Shown here piece after piece: positions 1 to 8,326 of a stretch of DNA of 20,214 nucleotides. The stretch covers positions 1-20,214 of the forward strand of contig NZ_CAMJVK010000030.1 of NCBI RefSeq assembly GCF_946221515.1. The letters are read 5' to 3'. Numbering within the stretch: the stretch's first letter is position 1; the number at the start of each line of letters is the position of its first letter. This DNA is from an uncultured Fenollaria sp. GTDB lineage: Bacteria > Bacillota > Clostridia > Tissierellales > Peptoniphilaceae. The translations under genes and the position numbers were made by a program. The notes under the pieces were generated by a model that was not told the origin of the DNA, ran no database searches, and saw nothing but the letters and a program-made list of their open reading frames with translations.

Positions 1-17
1 ATTAAGGAGGATGAAAA

Positions 18-1115
18 ATGGAAGGCAAAAAAACTGCTTTATACGATGAACATGTTAAACTAGGCGGCAAAATTGTTAATTATGCTGGATGGTTACTACC
101 TGTTCAATACTCAGGATTAATCGAAGAACACAATGCAGTAAGACAAAAACTTGGTGTATTTGACGTATCTCACATGGGTGAAGTATGGGTTACAGGTAAG
201 GATGCATTTGATTTTGTAAATCATCTAATTACTAATGACCTAACTGTTATTGAAGATGGTCAAGTACAATACAACATTATGTGTTACGAAGACGGTGGTG
301 CAGTAGACGACTTACTTGTTTACAGATTTAATCAAGATAAGTTCTACCTTGTAATTAACGCTGCAAACGTTGAAAAAGACGTTGAATGGATTACAAAACA
401 AGCTAAAAACTTTGATGTTAAGGTTGAAAACGTTTCTGATCAAACATCTCAAATAGCTGTTCAAGGACCTCTTGCTCAAAAAGCTGTACAAAAATTAACT
501 GATGTCGATTTAGACACAATCAAATTCTTCCACTTTATTGATGGATTTGAATTAGCTGGTAAAAAAGTTTTAATCTCAAGAACTGGTTACACTGGCGAAG
601 ACGGATTTGAAATTTATACTGACAACGAATCCATAGTACATCTTTATAAAGAAGTAATGAAGGCTGGAGAAGAGTTTGGTATCGAACCATGCGGACTAGG
701 ATGCAGAGATACACTTAGATTTGAAGCAATGCTACCATTATACGGCCATGAAATATCACAAGATATTTCACCAGTAGAAGGTGGATTAAACTTCTTCGTA
801 AAACTTGATCAAGAAGCTGACTTTATTGGTAAAGAAGCTCTTAAGAAGATTAAAGAAGAAAAGAAGAGAACACTTGTAGGCTTCGAAATGATTGATAAGC
901 CTATACCAAGAGAAGGCTATGAAATTGAAAAAGATGGCAAGAAGATTGGCTATGTAACAACAGGATATCTTTCTCCAACACTTGGCAAGAAGATTGGTAA
1001 CGCTCTAATTGATGCATCTTACAAGGAAATGGGTGCTGAATTTGATGTAATTATCAGAGGCAAGGCTCAAAAAGCTAAACAAATTAGCAGAAAATTCTTA
1101 AAAGACGTAAAATAA
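18..1115 (+). CDS. gcvT: Glycine cleavage system T protein (aminomethyltransferase)
   Basis: This cytoplasmic enzyme takes the aminomethyl group from the lipoyl arm of GcvH and transfers its methylene carbon to tetrahydrofolate, releasing ammonia and 5,10-methylene-THF. The 365-residue length is typical of the family. The N-terminal half shows the GWLLPVQYSG and FDVSHMGEV segments, then GGAVDDLLVYR, whose first Asp (D97) matches the conserved catalytic Asp. The SRTGYTGEDGFE segment (187-198) and the CGLGCRDTLR segment (225-234) are also family signatures. The ATG at 18 has an AAGGAGG site at 4-10. It is the first visible gene of a gcvT-gcvH-gcvPA-gcvPB operon; the promoter, and any glycine riboswitch, would lie upstream of the window. 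Confidence 0.97.
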   Translation: MEGKKTALYDEHVKLGGKIVNYAGWLLPVQYSGLIEEHNAVRQKLGVFDVSHMGEVWVTGKDAFDFVNHLITNDLTVIEDGQVQYNIMCYEDGGAVDDLLVYRFNQDKFYLVINAANVEKDVEWITKQAKNFDVKVENVSDQTSQIAVQGPLAQKAVQKLTDVDLDTIKFFHFIDGFELAGKKVLISRTGYTGEDGFEIYTDNESIVHLYKEVMKAGEEFGIEPCGLGCRDTLRFEAMLPLYGHEISQDISPVEGGLNFFVKLDQEADFIGKEALKKIKEEKKRTLVGFEMIDKPIPREGYEIEKDGKKIGYVTTGYLSPTLGKKIGNALIDASYKEMGAEFDVIIRGKAQKAKQISRKFLKDVK

Positions 1116-1143
1116 TATTATAAAAATATAGGAGGAAATTATT

Positions 1144-1524
1144 ATGGAAATTAAAAAAGGTTTACTTTACACAGAAGATCATGAATGGGTTAAAGTTGAT
1201 GGAAACATCGCTACTATCGGTTTAGCAGACTATGCTCAACACAACTTAGGTGACATAGTTTACGTTGAACTTCCTGAAATCGATGACGAATTCGAAAAAG
1301 GCGACGCAGCAGCTTCAGTTGAATCAGTAAAAGCAGCTTCAGAAGTATTTACAGCAGCAAGCGGAAAGATAGTTGAAGTTAACGAAGAACTTGATGATGA
1401 ACCAGCTCTAATCAACGAAGGACCTTACGATGCTTGGATATTCAAGATTGAAATGAGTGACCCATCAGAATTAGACGACTTAATGGACGACGAAAAATAC
1501 GCTGAATTCGCTAAGGAGGACTAG
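1144..1524 (+). CDS. gcvH: Glycine cleavage system H protein (lipoyl carrier)
   Basis: This small acidic carrier shuttles the aminomethyl intermediate between GcvP, GcvT and the L protein on a lipoylated lysine. At 126 residues it has the usual length. The motif VESVKAASE around 59-67 places the lipoyl attachment lysine at K63, and the HEWV segment near residue 13 and GDIVYVELPE near 36-45 are typical of the lipoyl-domain fold. A GGAGG site at 1131-1135 precedes the ATG. The gene lies 28 bases after gcvT and ends one base before gcvPA, whose ribosome binding site lies within the last codons of gcvH. No lipoate ligase or lipoyl synthase is present in the window, so lipoylation must be supplied from elsewhere. 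Confidence 0.97.
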   Translation: MEIKKGLLYTEDHEWVKVDGNIATIGLADYAQHNLGDIVYVELPEIDDEFEKGDAAASVESVKAASEVFTAASGKIVEVNEELDDEPALINEGPYDAWIFKIEMSDPSELDDLMDDEKYAEFAKED

Positions 1525-1525
1525 T

Positions 1526-2878
1526 ATGTATCCATATCTTAGTCAAACTCCCGAAAATATAAAAGAGATGCTTGACAAGATAGGTGTAAAGTCTGAAGAA
1601 GATTTATTTGACTGTATTCCTGAAAGTGTTAGATTTAAAGGTGAATTAAATTTACCTAAACACAAATCAGAACTAGAAGTTAGAAAGATTATGGGCGAAC
1701 TTGCAGATATGAACTGCTCAACAAATAAGAAAGTTTGTTTCTTAGGAGCAGGCGCATATGACCATTATATCCCATCAGTAATTGGAGCTATCGCTTCAAG
1801 AAGTGAATTCTATACTTCATATACACCTTATCAACCAGAAGTATCTCAAGGAACTCTTCAAATGATATTTGAGTTCCAAACAATGATGTCTAATTTAGTA
1901 GGACTTCCTATTACAAATGCTTCACTATATGATAATTCTAATGGTGTTGTTGAATCAGCTCTTATGTGCTGCAACACAACTCGTAAGAAACAAGTTATAG
2001 TATCAAAAGCACTAAGCCCATCAGCTAGAATGGTTTTAGACACATATACACACAGCCACAACATCGAAGTTGTTGAAGTAGAAATCAAAGACGGTGCTAC
2101 TGACTTAGATGATTTAAAGAATAAACTTACAGATGACGCTGCATGTGTAATTATGCAAAATCCAAACTTCTTCGGTGTTATCGAAGATATGAAGACTGCT
2201 TGCGACTTAACACATGAGTTAAAGAAGACTTACTTCATCGCTGACGTTGACACTAACTCACTAGGTATACTTCAAAGACCTGGTGACTACGGCGCAGATA
2301 TCGTTGTTGGTGAAGCACAACCATTTGGTATACCACTATCTTATGGTGGACCATACCTTGGATTTATCTCATCAACTGATAAGTTTATGAGAAAATTACC
2401 TGGTAGAATCGCTGGTCAAACAGTTGATAAAGATGGTAAGAGATCTTGGGTACTAACACTAACAGCTAGAGAACAACATATCAGAAGAGATAAAGCTACT
2501 TCAAACATTTGCTCAAACCAAGGATTAAACGTACTTTGTGCGACAATTTACATGGCACTTATGGGTAAGAAGGGCTTAAGAGAAGTTTCTGAGCAATGCG
2601 CTAAAAAAGCTCATTATCTACAAAAAGAACTTTGCAAGTCTGGTAAATTTAAATTATTATATAATAAACCATTCTATAAAGAATTTGTTATCACAAGTGA
2701 TATATGCGTAGATAAGATTAATGATGCTCTTAAAGCTAACGGTTTCATGGACGCATTTAAGCTTTCATGGTTCTATGGCGATGAATACAAGAACACATTT
2801 ATGCTTGCTGTTACTGAAAAGAGAACAAAAGAAGAAATGGATAAATTAGTTGAGGTATTGGAGGGTGTTGAATGTTAG
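1526..2878 (+). CDS. gcvPA: Glycine dehydrogenase (decarboxylating), subunit 1 (P protein alpha)
   Basis: This is the N-terminal half of the two-part P protein, which decarboxylates glycine and loads the aminomethyl group onto GcvH. At 450 residues it matches the usual GcvPA length. Diagnostic segments include FLGAGAYDHYIPSV (72-85), YTPYQPEVSQGTLQ (99-112), ASLYD (132-136) and, near the C-terminal third, a TLTAREQHIRR-like stretch. Subunit 1 does not carry the PLP-binding lysine; that is in gcvPB. The ATG has an AAGGAGG site at 1513-1519 inside gcvH. Its 3' end overlaps gcvPB by 7 bases, which suggests translational coupling and balanced production of the two subunits. Confidence 0.97.
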   Translation: MYPYLSQTPENIKEMLDKIGVKSEEDLFDCIPESVRFKGELNLPKHKSELEVRKIMGELADMNCSTNKKVCFLGAGAYDHYIPSVIGAIASRSEFYTSYTPYQPEVSQGTLQMIFEFQTMMSNLVGLPITNASLYDNSNGVVESALMCCNTTRKKQVIVSKALSPSARMVLDTYTHSHNIEVVEVEIKDGATDLDDLKNKLTDDAACVIMQNPNFFGVIEDMKTACDLTHELKKTYFIADVDTNSLGILQRPGDYGADIVVGEAQPFGIPLSYGGPYLGFISSTDKFMRKLPGRIAGQTVDKDGKRSWVLTLTAREQHIRRDKATSNICSNQGLNVLCATIYMALMGKKGLREVSEQCAKKAHYLQKELCKSGKFKLLYNKPFYKEFVITSDICVDKINDALKANGFMDAFKLSWFYGDEYKNTFMLAVTEKRTKEEMDKLVEVLEGVEC

Positions 2879-4338
2879 ATAGATATGACAAAATAATATT
2901 TGAAATTTCAAGACCCGGTAGAACTGGATACAATTTACCAGATCTTGACGTTGATGATTTAAAATTAGATAGCGTAATTCCAAGTGAGTATTTAAACAAA
3001 GAAGAACTTGATTTACCTGAATTATCTGAGGTTGACGTAGTAAGACACTATACAAATCTTTCAATGAAAAACTACGGACTTGATACTGGCATGTACCCAC
3101 TAGGATCATGCACAATGAAGTATAACCCTAAGATAAACGAAGAAATGGCTGGACTTGAAGGTTTTAGAGATCTTCATCCATACCAAGGAGACGGATGCAC
3201 ACAAGGCGCTTTAAAATTAATGTATGACCTTGCTAATGATTTAGCTGAAATCTCAGGCATGGACGGAGCAACACTACAACCAGCTGCTGGTGCTCACGGA
3301 GAGTTAACAGGTGTTCTACTAATTAGAGCTTACCATGAAGCAAGAGGCGATATGAACAGAAACAAGATGATTATCCCTGACTCTGCTCACGGAACAAACC
3401 CTGCAACTTGCTCTATGGGTGGATTTACTCCTATAGAAATTAAATCAGATGAAAACGGTTTAGTTGATCTTGAAGCACTAGAAGCAGCTATGACTGAAGA
3501 AGTTGCTGGTCTAATGCTTACAAATCCAAACACATTAGGTTTATTTGATAAAAATATTGAAAAGATAGCTGAGATAGTTCATAGAAAGGGCGGTCTATTA
3601 TACTACGACGGAGCTAACATGAACGCAGTTATGGGTCACTCAAGACCTGGAGACATGGGTTTTGACGTTGTTCACTACAACGTTCACAAAACATTCTCTA
3701 CACCACACGGCGGTGGAGGACCAGGCGGTGGACCAGTTGGTTGTAAGAAAGAATTACTTCCATTCTTACCAAAGCCAGTTATAGCTAAGAACGGCGATAA
3801 GTACTTCCTAGATTATGACAGGCCACAAAGTATAGGTAAGGTTAAGGACTTCTACGGACACTTTGGTATCCTAGTAAGAGCTTACACTTACATCTTAACA
3901 ATGGGTTCAGATGGCTTAAGAAAGGCATCAACAAATGCCGTTTTAAACGCAAATTACTTGCTAAGCCAATTAAAAGAAAATTACAATGTTCCATACGATA
4001 CAATTTGTATGCATGAATTTGTATTAGGTGGACTTAAGAATGCTGAAACTGGTGTAACAACACTTGATGTTGCTAAGGGATTAATCGACAGAGGATTCCA
4101 TCCACCAACAGTATACTTCCCGCTTATAGTTCATGAAGCATTGATGATTGAACCTACTGAAACAGAAAGTAAGGAAACATTAGATGCATATGCAGCTGCT
4201 CTTAACGATATTGCTAAAGTAGCTAAAGAAAATCCAGAAGACTTACTAAATGCACCATTAACAACAATGGTATCTAGACCAGACGAAACATTGGCAGCTA
4301 GAAAGCCAGTTTTAGTCTACACTAAAGAAGAACAATAG
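2872..4338 (+). CDS. gcvPB: Glycine dehydrogenase (decarboxylating), subunit 2 (P protein beta, PLP-binding)
   Basis: This is the PLP-carrying half of the split glycine decarboxylase. The motif NVHKTFSTPHGGGGPG places the Schiff-base lysine at K273 and is followed by the glycine-rich loop. Other family segments are LGSCTMKYNPK near residue 77, QPAAGAHGE near 136 and DSAHGTNPAT near 170. At 488 residues it has normal length. The start overlaps the end of gcvPA by 7 bases, with a GGAGGG site at 2860-2865. It is the last gene of the gcv operon; a GC-rich hairpin follows 14 bases after the stop. With GcvPA, GcvH, GcvT and the L protein it forms the reversible glycine cleavage pathway, used by many anaerobes either to ferment glycine or to supply one-carbon units. 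Confidence 0.97.
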   Translation: MLDRYDKIIFEISRPGRTGYNLPDLDVDDLKLDSVIPSEYLNKEELDLPELSEVDVVRHYTNLSMKNYGLDTGMYPLGSCTMKYNPKINEEMAGLEGFRDLHPYQGDGCTQGALKLMYDLANDLAEISGMDGATLQPAAGAHGELTGVLLIRAYHEARGDMNRNKMIIPDSAHGTNPATCSMGGFTPIEIKSDENGLVDLEALEAAMTEEVAGLMLTNPNTLGLFDKNIEKIAEIVHRKGGLLYYDGANMNAVMGHSRPGDMGFDVVHYNVHKTFSTPHGGGGPGGGPVGCKKELLPFLPKPVIAKNGDKYFLDYDRPQSIGKVKDFYGHFGILVRAYTYILTMGSDGLRKASTNAVLNANYLLSQLKENYNVPYDTICMHEFVLGGLKNAETGVTTLDVAKGLIDRGFHPPTVYFPLIVHEALMIEPTETESKETLDAYAAALNDIAKVAKENPEDLLNAPLTTMVSRPDETLAARKPVLVYTKEEQ

Positions 4339-4352
4339 TAAGCAATATAATG

Positions 4353-4372
4353 GGGGCACAAATAAGTGCCCC
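4353..4372 (+). terminator. Hairpin after gcvPB, probable terminator
   Basis: A perfect 7-bp GC-rich stem (GGGGCAC / GTGCCCC) with a 6-base loop lies just after gcvPB. The sequence after it is T-rich but broken (TAATACATAATTATTTT), so termination may be partial and allow some read-through into the YitT-family gene. No clear promoter was found between this hairpin and that gene. Confidence 0.5.
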
Positions 4373-4404
4373 TAATACATAATTATTTTGTAGGAAGGTA
4401 TAAA

Positions 4405-5256
4405 ATGAACGCAAAATTAAAGTCTAATTTATTAATAGTTTTGGGAGCCTTTATGGTTGCCATAGCAGTTTATTTCTTTTTGACTCCAACTAATATGACT
4501 ATAGGTGGAGCAACAGGCATAGCCATAGTCTTGTCATACTTATTAAATTTGCCAATGAGCTATGTTTTATTTGCAACTAACATAGTTTTGTTCGCGCTAG
4601 GTTTTTTATTTATAGGTAATAAATTTGGTATAAAGACAGTACTTACATCACTTGGTATTTCGTTTATAATATTTATTTTAGAAAAAGTAATTCCGCTAGA
4701 TGGTCCGATAGTTGATGACATGCTCTTACAAATGATCATTGCAGTTATAGTTTCTGCAGTAGGTATGGCCATCATACTTAATCAATATGCATCTATTGGT
4801 GGAACAGATATATTATCAAAGATTATAAATAAATTCACGGGACTTGATCTAGGTAAGGGCGTTTTGCTATGTGACCTAGTAATCACCCTATTTGTAGGCA
4901 TAGTATTTGGCCTAGAGATAGGACTTTATTCTTTACTAGGAATAATAATGAATGGACTAATCATAGATTTTACTATAGATGGTTTGAACACATCTAAAAA
5001 CATCATCATAAATACTGAAGATCCAGAACTTGTTAAGAATTACATCGTTAAGGACCTTAATCACTCAGCTAACCTTTATAAAGCTGTTGGAGCTTATACT
5101 GGCGAAGAGCGTACGGTTATTATGACTGTTTGTTCAAGAAGAGATTACTTGCTTCTTAAGAGATTTATTCAAAAGAATGCACCTAATTCATTCTTGGTTG
5201 TAATGAACGCAAGTGAAGTATATGGATTTAGATGGAGAAATATTTTAGACTTATAA
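4405..5256 (+). CDS. YitT family membrane protein (DUF161 and DUF2179 domains)
   Basis: This is an integral membrane protein of 283 residues with about five or six hydrophobic segments (roughly 8-26, 34-48, 52-71, 77-94, 107-126, 153-190), then a soluble C-terminal domain (about 195-280). The duplicated TIGGATGIA (32-40) and SIGGTDIL (130-137) elements are typical of the YitT/DUF161 membrane region, and the tail matches the DUF2179 pattern with GAYTGEERTVIM and a final WRNI. The transport substrate of this family is not established. I start at the ATG at 4405 because AGGAAGG at 4392-4398 is well spaced; an in-frame GTG at 4366 would begin within the hairpin after gcvPB and lacks a binding site. 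The malY-like gene follows 18 bases later. Confidence 0.88.
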   Translation: MNAKLKSNLLIVLGAFMVAIAVYFFLTPTNMTIGGATGIAIVLSYLLNLPMSYVLFATNIVLFALGFLFIGNKFGIKTVLTSLGISFIIFILEKVIPLDGPIVDDMLLQMIIAVIVSAVGMAIILNQYASIGGTDILSKIINKFTGLDLGKGVLLCDLVITLFVGIVFGLEIGLYSLLGIIMNGLIIDFTIDGLNTSKNIIINTEDPELVKNYIVKDLNHSANLYKAVGAYTGEERTVIMTVCSRRDYLLLKRFIQKNAPNSFLVVMNASEVYGFRWRNILDL

Positions 5257-5274
5257 TTTACTTTTGGAGGTACT

Positions 5275-6438
5275 ATGTTTGATTTTGATGAAATAATTGA
5301 TAGAAGATCTTTATCAAGCGCCAAGTATGAACATTCGCGCTTATCTGGTAACGACGAGACTGTAATACCATTTACAATAGCTGACATGGATTTTAAAACT
5401 GCTCCAGAGGTTAAAGCTGCCTGCCTAAAGAGAGCTGATAGAGATTTTTACAGCTACACAATACCAAGCGATGATGATTATGAAGCAATAATCAATTGGC
5501 AAAAGGATATGCATGAGCTTGATATTAAGAAAGAGTGGATAGTATTTACACCAGGTACTGTTCCAGGACTTGATCTTCTTATAAGAACTATAATAGAAGA
5601 TGGCGAGAAGATTATTATACAGACACCGGTTTATCCACCATTCTTTAGCTTCTCTAACTTAAAGAATATGGAGATTCTTGAAAATAAACTACTTTTTGAA
5701 GATGGCAAATACAAGATAGATTTTGAAGATTTAGAAGAAAAAGCTAAAGAAGCAAAAGCGCTAGTCCTTTGCAATCCACACAATCCAGTTGGCAGAGTAT
5801 GGACTAAGCCTGAGCTTGAAAAGATATCTGAAATTGCTTACAAACACAATCTATATATATTAAGCGACGAAATGCATCAAGATTTTACCTTTAATGGCAA
5901 TTTTTATACGCCTATAATGAGAGTGTTCAAAAATTATGAAAAAGTGGTTTCCTTTATGGCTCCATCAAAAACGTTCAACATAGCAGGTCTAACGACTTCA
6001 TATGCTATAATCCCTGATGATGAATTAAGAGCAAAGGTTAATGATGTAGCTAGTAAGTCCGTAATGGGCGGGGTAAATCCATTCGGCTTATGCGCTCTTA
6101 CTGCAGCCTACAATGACAGCAGAGACTGGTATAAAGAGATGATAAAGTACCTAGAAGGAAATATAAACTATGTTTCAGAAGAATTATCTAAGATAGATGG
6201 CATTAAATTTCAAAAGCCTGAAGGAACTTATTTAATCTGGGTAGATTTATCTGATTTAAATTGTGATCCAAAGAAAATGCATGAGATATTTATTAAGAAC
6301 AAGATATTCTTATCAGACGGAACAACATTTGGTGATAAGTATTCTGTCAGGATAAATCTAGCTTATCCAAGAAAGATAATTGAGTTCTTAGTAGAACGTT
6401 TCAAAAAATCGATTGAAGAGATAAAAGCATTAAGTTAA
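5275..6438 (+). CDS. MalY/PatB family PLP-dependent C-S lyase (cystathionine beta-lyase-like)
   Basis: This is a fold-type I aminotransferase-like enzyme of 387 residues. Members of the MalY/PatB group cleave the C-beta-S bond of cystathionine, cysteine or related thioethers to give pyruvate, ammonia and a thiol. The start resembles the family pattern, with FDEIIDRR and then PFTIADMDFKTAPEV (38-52). CNPHNPVGRVW near residue 163 and the SDEMHQDF segment are typical cofactor-contacting regions, and APSKTFNIAGL puts the PLP lysine at K232. The ATG has GGAGG at 5266-5270. It shares a transcript with the YitT-family gene and ends at a bidirectional hairpin. Substrate choice among the C-S lyases cannot be read from sequence, and MalY-like regulatory side roles are possible. 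Confidence 0.9.
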   Translation: MFDFDEIIDRRSLSSAKYEHSRLSGNDETVIPFTIADMDFKTAPEVKAACLKRADRDFYSYTIPSDDDYEAIINWQKDMHELDIKKEWIVFTPGTVPGLDLLIRTIIEDGEKIIIQTPVYPPFFSFSNLKNMEILENKLLFEDGKYKIDFEDLEEKAKEAKALVLCNPHNPVGRVWTKPELEKISEIAYKHNLYILSDEMHQDFTFNGNFYTPIMRVFKNYEKVVSFMAPSKTFNIAGLTTSYAIIPDDELRAKVNDVASKSVMGGVNPFGLCALTAAYNDSRDWYKEMIKYLEGNINYVSEELSKIDGIKFQKPEGTYLIWVDLSDLNCDPKKMHEIFIKNKIFLSDGTTFGDKYSVRINLAYPRKIIEFLVERFKKSIEEIKALS

Positions 6439-6445
6439 TATAAAG

Positions 6446-6485
6446 AAAAATATAGAGAGCATTAGCCCTCTATATTTTTTTGTAT
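6446..6485. terminator. Bidirectional terminator between convergent genes
   Basis: A 12-bp stem pairs 6446-6457 (AAAAATATAGAG) with 6468-6479 (CTCTATATTTTT) around a 10-base loop. On the plus strand it ends in a T run, so it should terminate the malY-like gene. On the minus strand the same stem also ends in a run of Ts. The right arm contains the last codons and the TAG stop (6472-6470) of the M3-like gene, so one hairpin serves both convergent transcripts. Confidence 0.85.
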
Positions 6486-8164
6486 TCACTAGCTAAATTG
6501 TCTATATATTTAATTACTATGTCTTTAATATTTTCCTCGATGAATGGATTTTTAAGTCCACTAAGCTCTATACTTTTTAAGAAATCTTCTTTGCTGGCGT
6601 TTTCCATAAGCGTAGTCATCTTTTTTAAAGCATTTTCTCTGTCATCTGTGAAATTATTATAATAATCAAGGCCACTTAAAGCGCCTAAAGCGTAGTTAAT
6701 TGACAGCATTGGCGTATTGAATAAGGTGTGGTAGTTAAGCCACCACATGCCGACATCAAAAACATCTTGCTCTATTTTTAAAAAAGGAAAATACTCTGAG
6801 TGAAGCTGTCTAAAGATTTCATATCTTTCGTCTACATCAGTCTTTATATCTAGGTAGAGACTTTCTTCAAACTCATTTATCAAGCAGTAGAAGAGTATGT
6901 CATACAAAACTTTTATCTTATATGCAAGAGCATACTTTTTGGCGTCTTTAGTAAATAGTTCATCTGCAAAGCTTAAGATAATGAAGGCAAAGGCGGTTGA
7001 GTATGCGCGAACTATATCATCTTGTGGGTTTGTATACTCAATAAGCTCGTTGTAGGAGCTTACGTAGTTAATCAAAGCGTAGCTTAGGCAAGTGATGAAA
7101 TTTGAAAAGTCTAAATCGCTGCCTTTATAATTAGCAAAGATGTATGAGATATCATAGTTATGAAGGTATGAGGCATAGGTCATATTGACCTTATTAGCTC
7201 TCGGTTCTAAGTCTAGACTATTTTCATCAAAGATTTTTTTAATTATCTTTGATAGATATGGATTGTATCTCTCTAAATTTTTAGATATTGTCTTTAACAA
7301 TAGGTAGGGATCTTTAATTGGGCTCGGATTGTAGTCTTTAAAGTAGACTCTTAAGTCGTAGGTATATAAAGCATCTATGCCAAGCTTATCCTTTTGTATA
7401 TCAGCAATTATGTGAGCGTTAGAAGCAAGGTACTTCTTTATCGCGTTTCTAAAACTAACAATATCATTGTGGTCGTAATCAATTCTGCATCTGTCTTTGT
7501 CAGAGAAGTCAAGGTAGCCATCAAAGCCAAGCCTCTTAGCTATTTTATGCCTAATAACAACAAGGTCTCTGTACTTTTCTTCGTAATATCCCTTACACTC
7601 TGCGTTATTGTTATTCATAGCAATAATTAGCTTTCTTCTTTTTTCTCTATCGGCTAAGGAAATGTACTTAGATAAGTTTTTATTAGTTATTTTCTCACCA
7701 TCGCAATAGATGGATCTCGAATCTCTATAGTCAACAATTTCTTTTAATATTTTGTTCTCGTTAATGTTTAAGCCAATAACATCTTTAGAGTATAGGTTTT
7801 GCATTATCTCTAGCTTATCAAAGAAGTATTTGCCCCATCTTTTCTTAAGCCTATCCAAGTCATCATCATCTAATAAAGTCTGAGCAAATTTAACACAGGC
7901 CTTATTAAACTCATCCTCATTAGCTTCAAAATAATTAAACTCATCACTAAAGAAATTGTTTGAACTATCCTGTGTATATCTTATAAACACATACTCGTAG
8001 AAGTTATCGTAGCGCCTTTTAATTATGTCTACAGCTCTGATTAAGCTGTTCTTCTCATCAAAATTTTTAGTTCTTGCTAGGCGAGTGGCATAAAAATTAA
8101 TAAGGTTAGCTTCGCTTAGTATATCTATTCTTTTGTAATACTTTTCTATATCTTCAAATTTCAT
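6470..8164 (-). CDS. M3 oligopeptidase family homologue lacking the HExxH zinc site (probable pseudopeptidase)
   Basis: This 564-residue protein aligns by eye along its length with M3-family oligoendopeptidases, which normally have about this size. Conserved framework includes a RHKIAKRLGFDGYLDF segment (205-220), a CRIDYDHNDIVSFR segment, PRANK (321-325) and ISYIFANYKG (339-348). In active relatives the last segment leads within about ten residues to HExGH, but here the aligned residues are TCLSY (358-362), and no Glu stands where the third zinc ligand is expected. The substrate-contacting Tyr/His region near the C-terminus is also altered. The reading frame is intact, so it looks like a maintained non-catalytic homologue rather than a decayed gene. 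I chose the ATG at 8164 because the AAAGG at 8174-8178 leaves 9 bases of spacing; the ATG at 8173 would have none. It has its own consensus-like promoter. Confidence 0.8.
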   Translation of the reverse strand: MKFEDIEKYYKRIDILSEANLINFYATRLARTKNFDEKNSLIRAVDIIKRRYDNFYEYVFIRYTQDSSNNFFSDEFNYFEANEDEFNKACVKFAQTLLDDDDLDRLKKRWGKYFFDKLEIMQNLYSKDVIGLNINENKILKEIVDYRDSRSIYCDGEKITNKNLSKYISLADREKRRKLIIAMNNNNAECKGYYEEKYRDLVVIRHKIAKRLGFDGYLDFSDKDRCRIDYDHNDIVSFRNAIKKYLASNAHIIADIQKDKLGIDALYTYDLRVYFKDYNPSPIKDPYLLLKTISKNLERYNPYLSKIIKKIFDENSLDLEPRANKVNMTYASYLHNYDISYIFANYKGSDLDFSNFITCLSYALINYVSSYNELIEYTNPQDDIVRAYSTAFAFIILSFADELFTKDAKKYALAYKIKVLYDILFYCLINEFEESLYLDIKTDVDERYEIFRQLHSEYFPFLKIEQDVFDVGMWWLNYHTLFNTPMLSINYALGALSGLDYYNNFTDDRENALKKMTTLMENASKEDFLKSIELSGLKNPFIEENIKDIVIKYIDNLASEYKKI

Positions 8165-8193
8165 TTTATTCATCCTTTATATTTATATAAATA

Positions 8194-8222
8194 ATTATAT
8201 ATCATTATTAAAGCTTTTTCAA
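8194..8222 (-). promoter_or_regulatory. Sigma-A promoter for the M3-like gene
   Basis: On the minus strand TTGAAA (8222-8217) is followed by exactly 17 bases and TATAAT (8199-8194). Transcription would start near 8187, giving a leader of roughly 23 bases before the ATG at 8164. The strong promoter argues that the M3-like gene is expressed. Confidence 0.8.
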
Positions 8223-8259
8223 TCAAATATGAATATTTACAGAAAAATTAAAAAAGTAG

Positions 8260-8288
8260 TTGACAAGGCTTATCATATGTGATAGAAT
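8260..8288 (+). promoter_or_regulatory. Sigma-A promoter for rpsD with an embedded inverted repeat
   Basis: TTGACA (8260-8265), a 17-base spacer and TAGAAT (8283-8288) form a near-consensus promoter. Transcription would begin near 8295, so a possible upstream in-frame ATG at 8293 cannot be used. The spacer and the start of the -10 element hold the inverted repeat TATCA-tatg-TGATA (8271-8284), which could be an operator. Confidence 0.85.
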
Positions 8289-8296
8289 GTGAATGT

Positions 8297-8326
8297 TAAA
8301 AATATACCGCGGCAAATATATTTTTA
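8297..8326 (+). promoter_or_regulatory. Hairpin in the rpsD leader, possible S4 autoregulatory site
   Basis: Directly after the predicted transcription start, 8297-8306 (TAAAAATATA) pairs perfectly with 8317-8326 (TATATTTTTA), a 10-bp stem. The 10-base loop CCGCGGCAAA contains the self-complementary CCGCGG in otherwise AT-rich DNA. The stem ends beside the GAGG ribosome binding site (8327-8330). In Bacillus subtilis, rpsD is known to be repressed by its own product acting on its leader; that this hairpin does the same job is my inference. Confidence 0.55.

Noticed and set aside
1..17. Glycine riboswitch for the gcv operon
   Set aside because: Only 17 bases upstream of gcvT are in the window, so a riboswitch can be neither seen nor excluded.
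4346..4351. TATAAT just after gcvPB as a promoter for the YitT-family gene
   Set aside because: No acceptable -35 element lies 16-18 bases upstream and transcription would start inside the hairpin.
4366..4404. Longer GTG-started form of the YitT-family gene
   Set aside because: It would start in the stem of the hairpin after gcvPB and has no ribosome binding site; the ATG at 4405 has a well-placed AGGAAGG.
6470..8164. Calling the M3-like gene a pseudogene
   Set aside because: There is no frameshift or internal stop, the length matches the family, and promoter, ribosome binding site and terminator are all intact.
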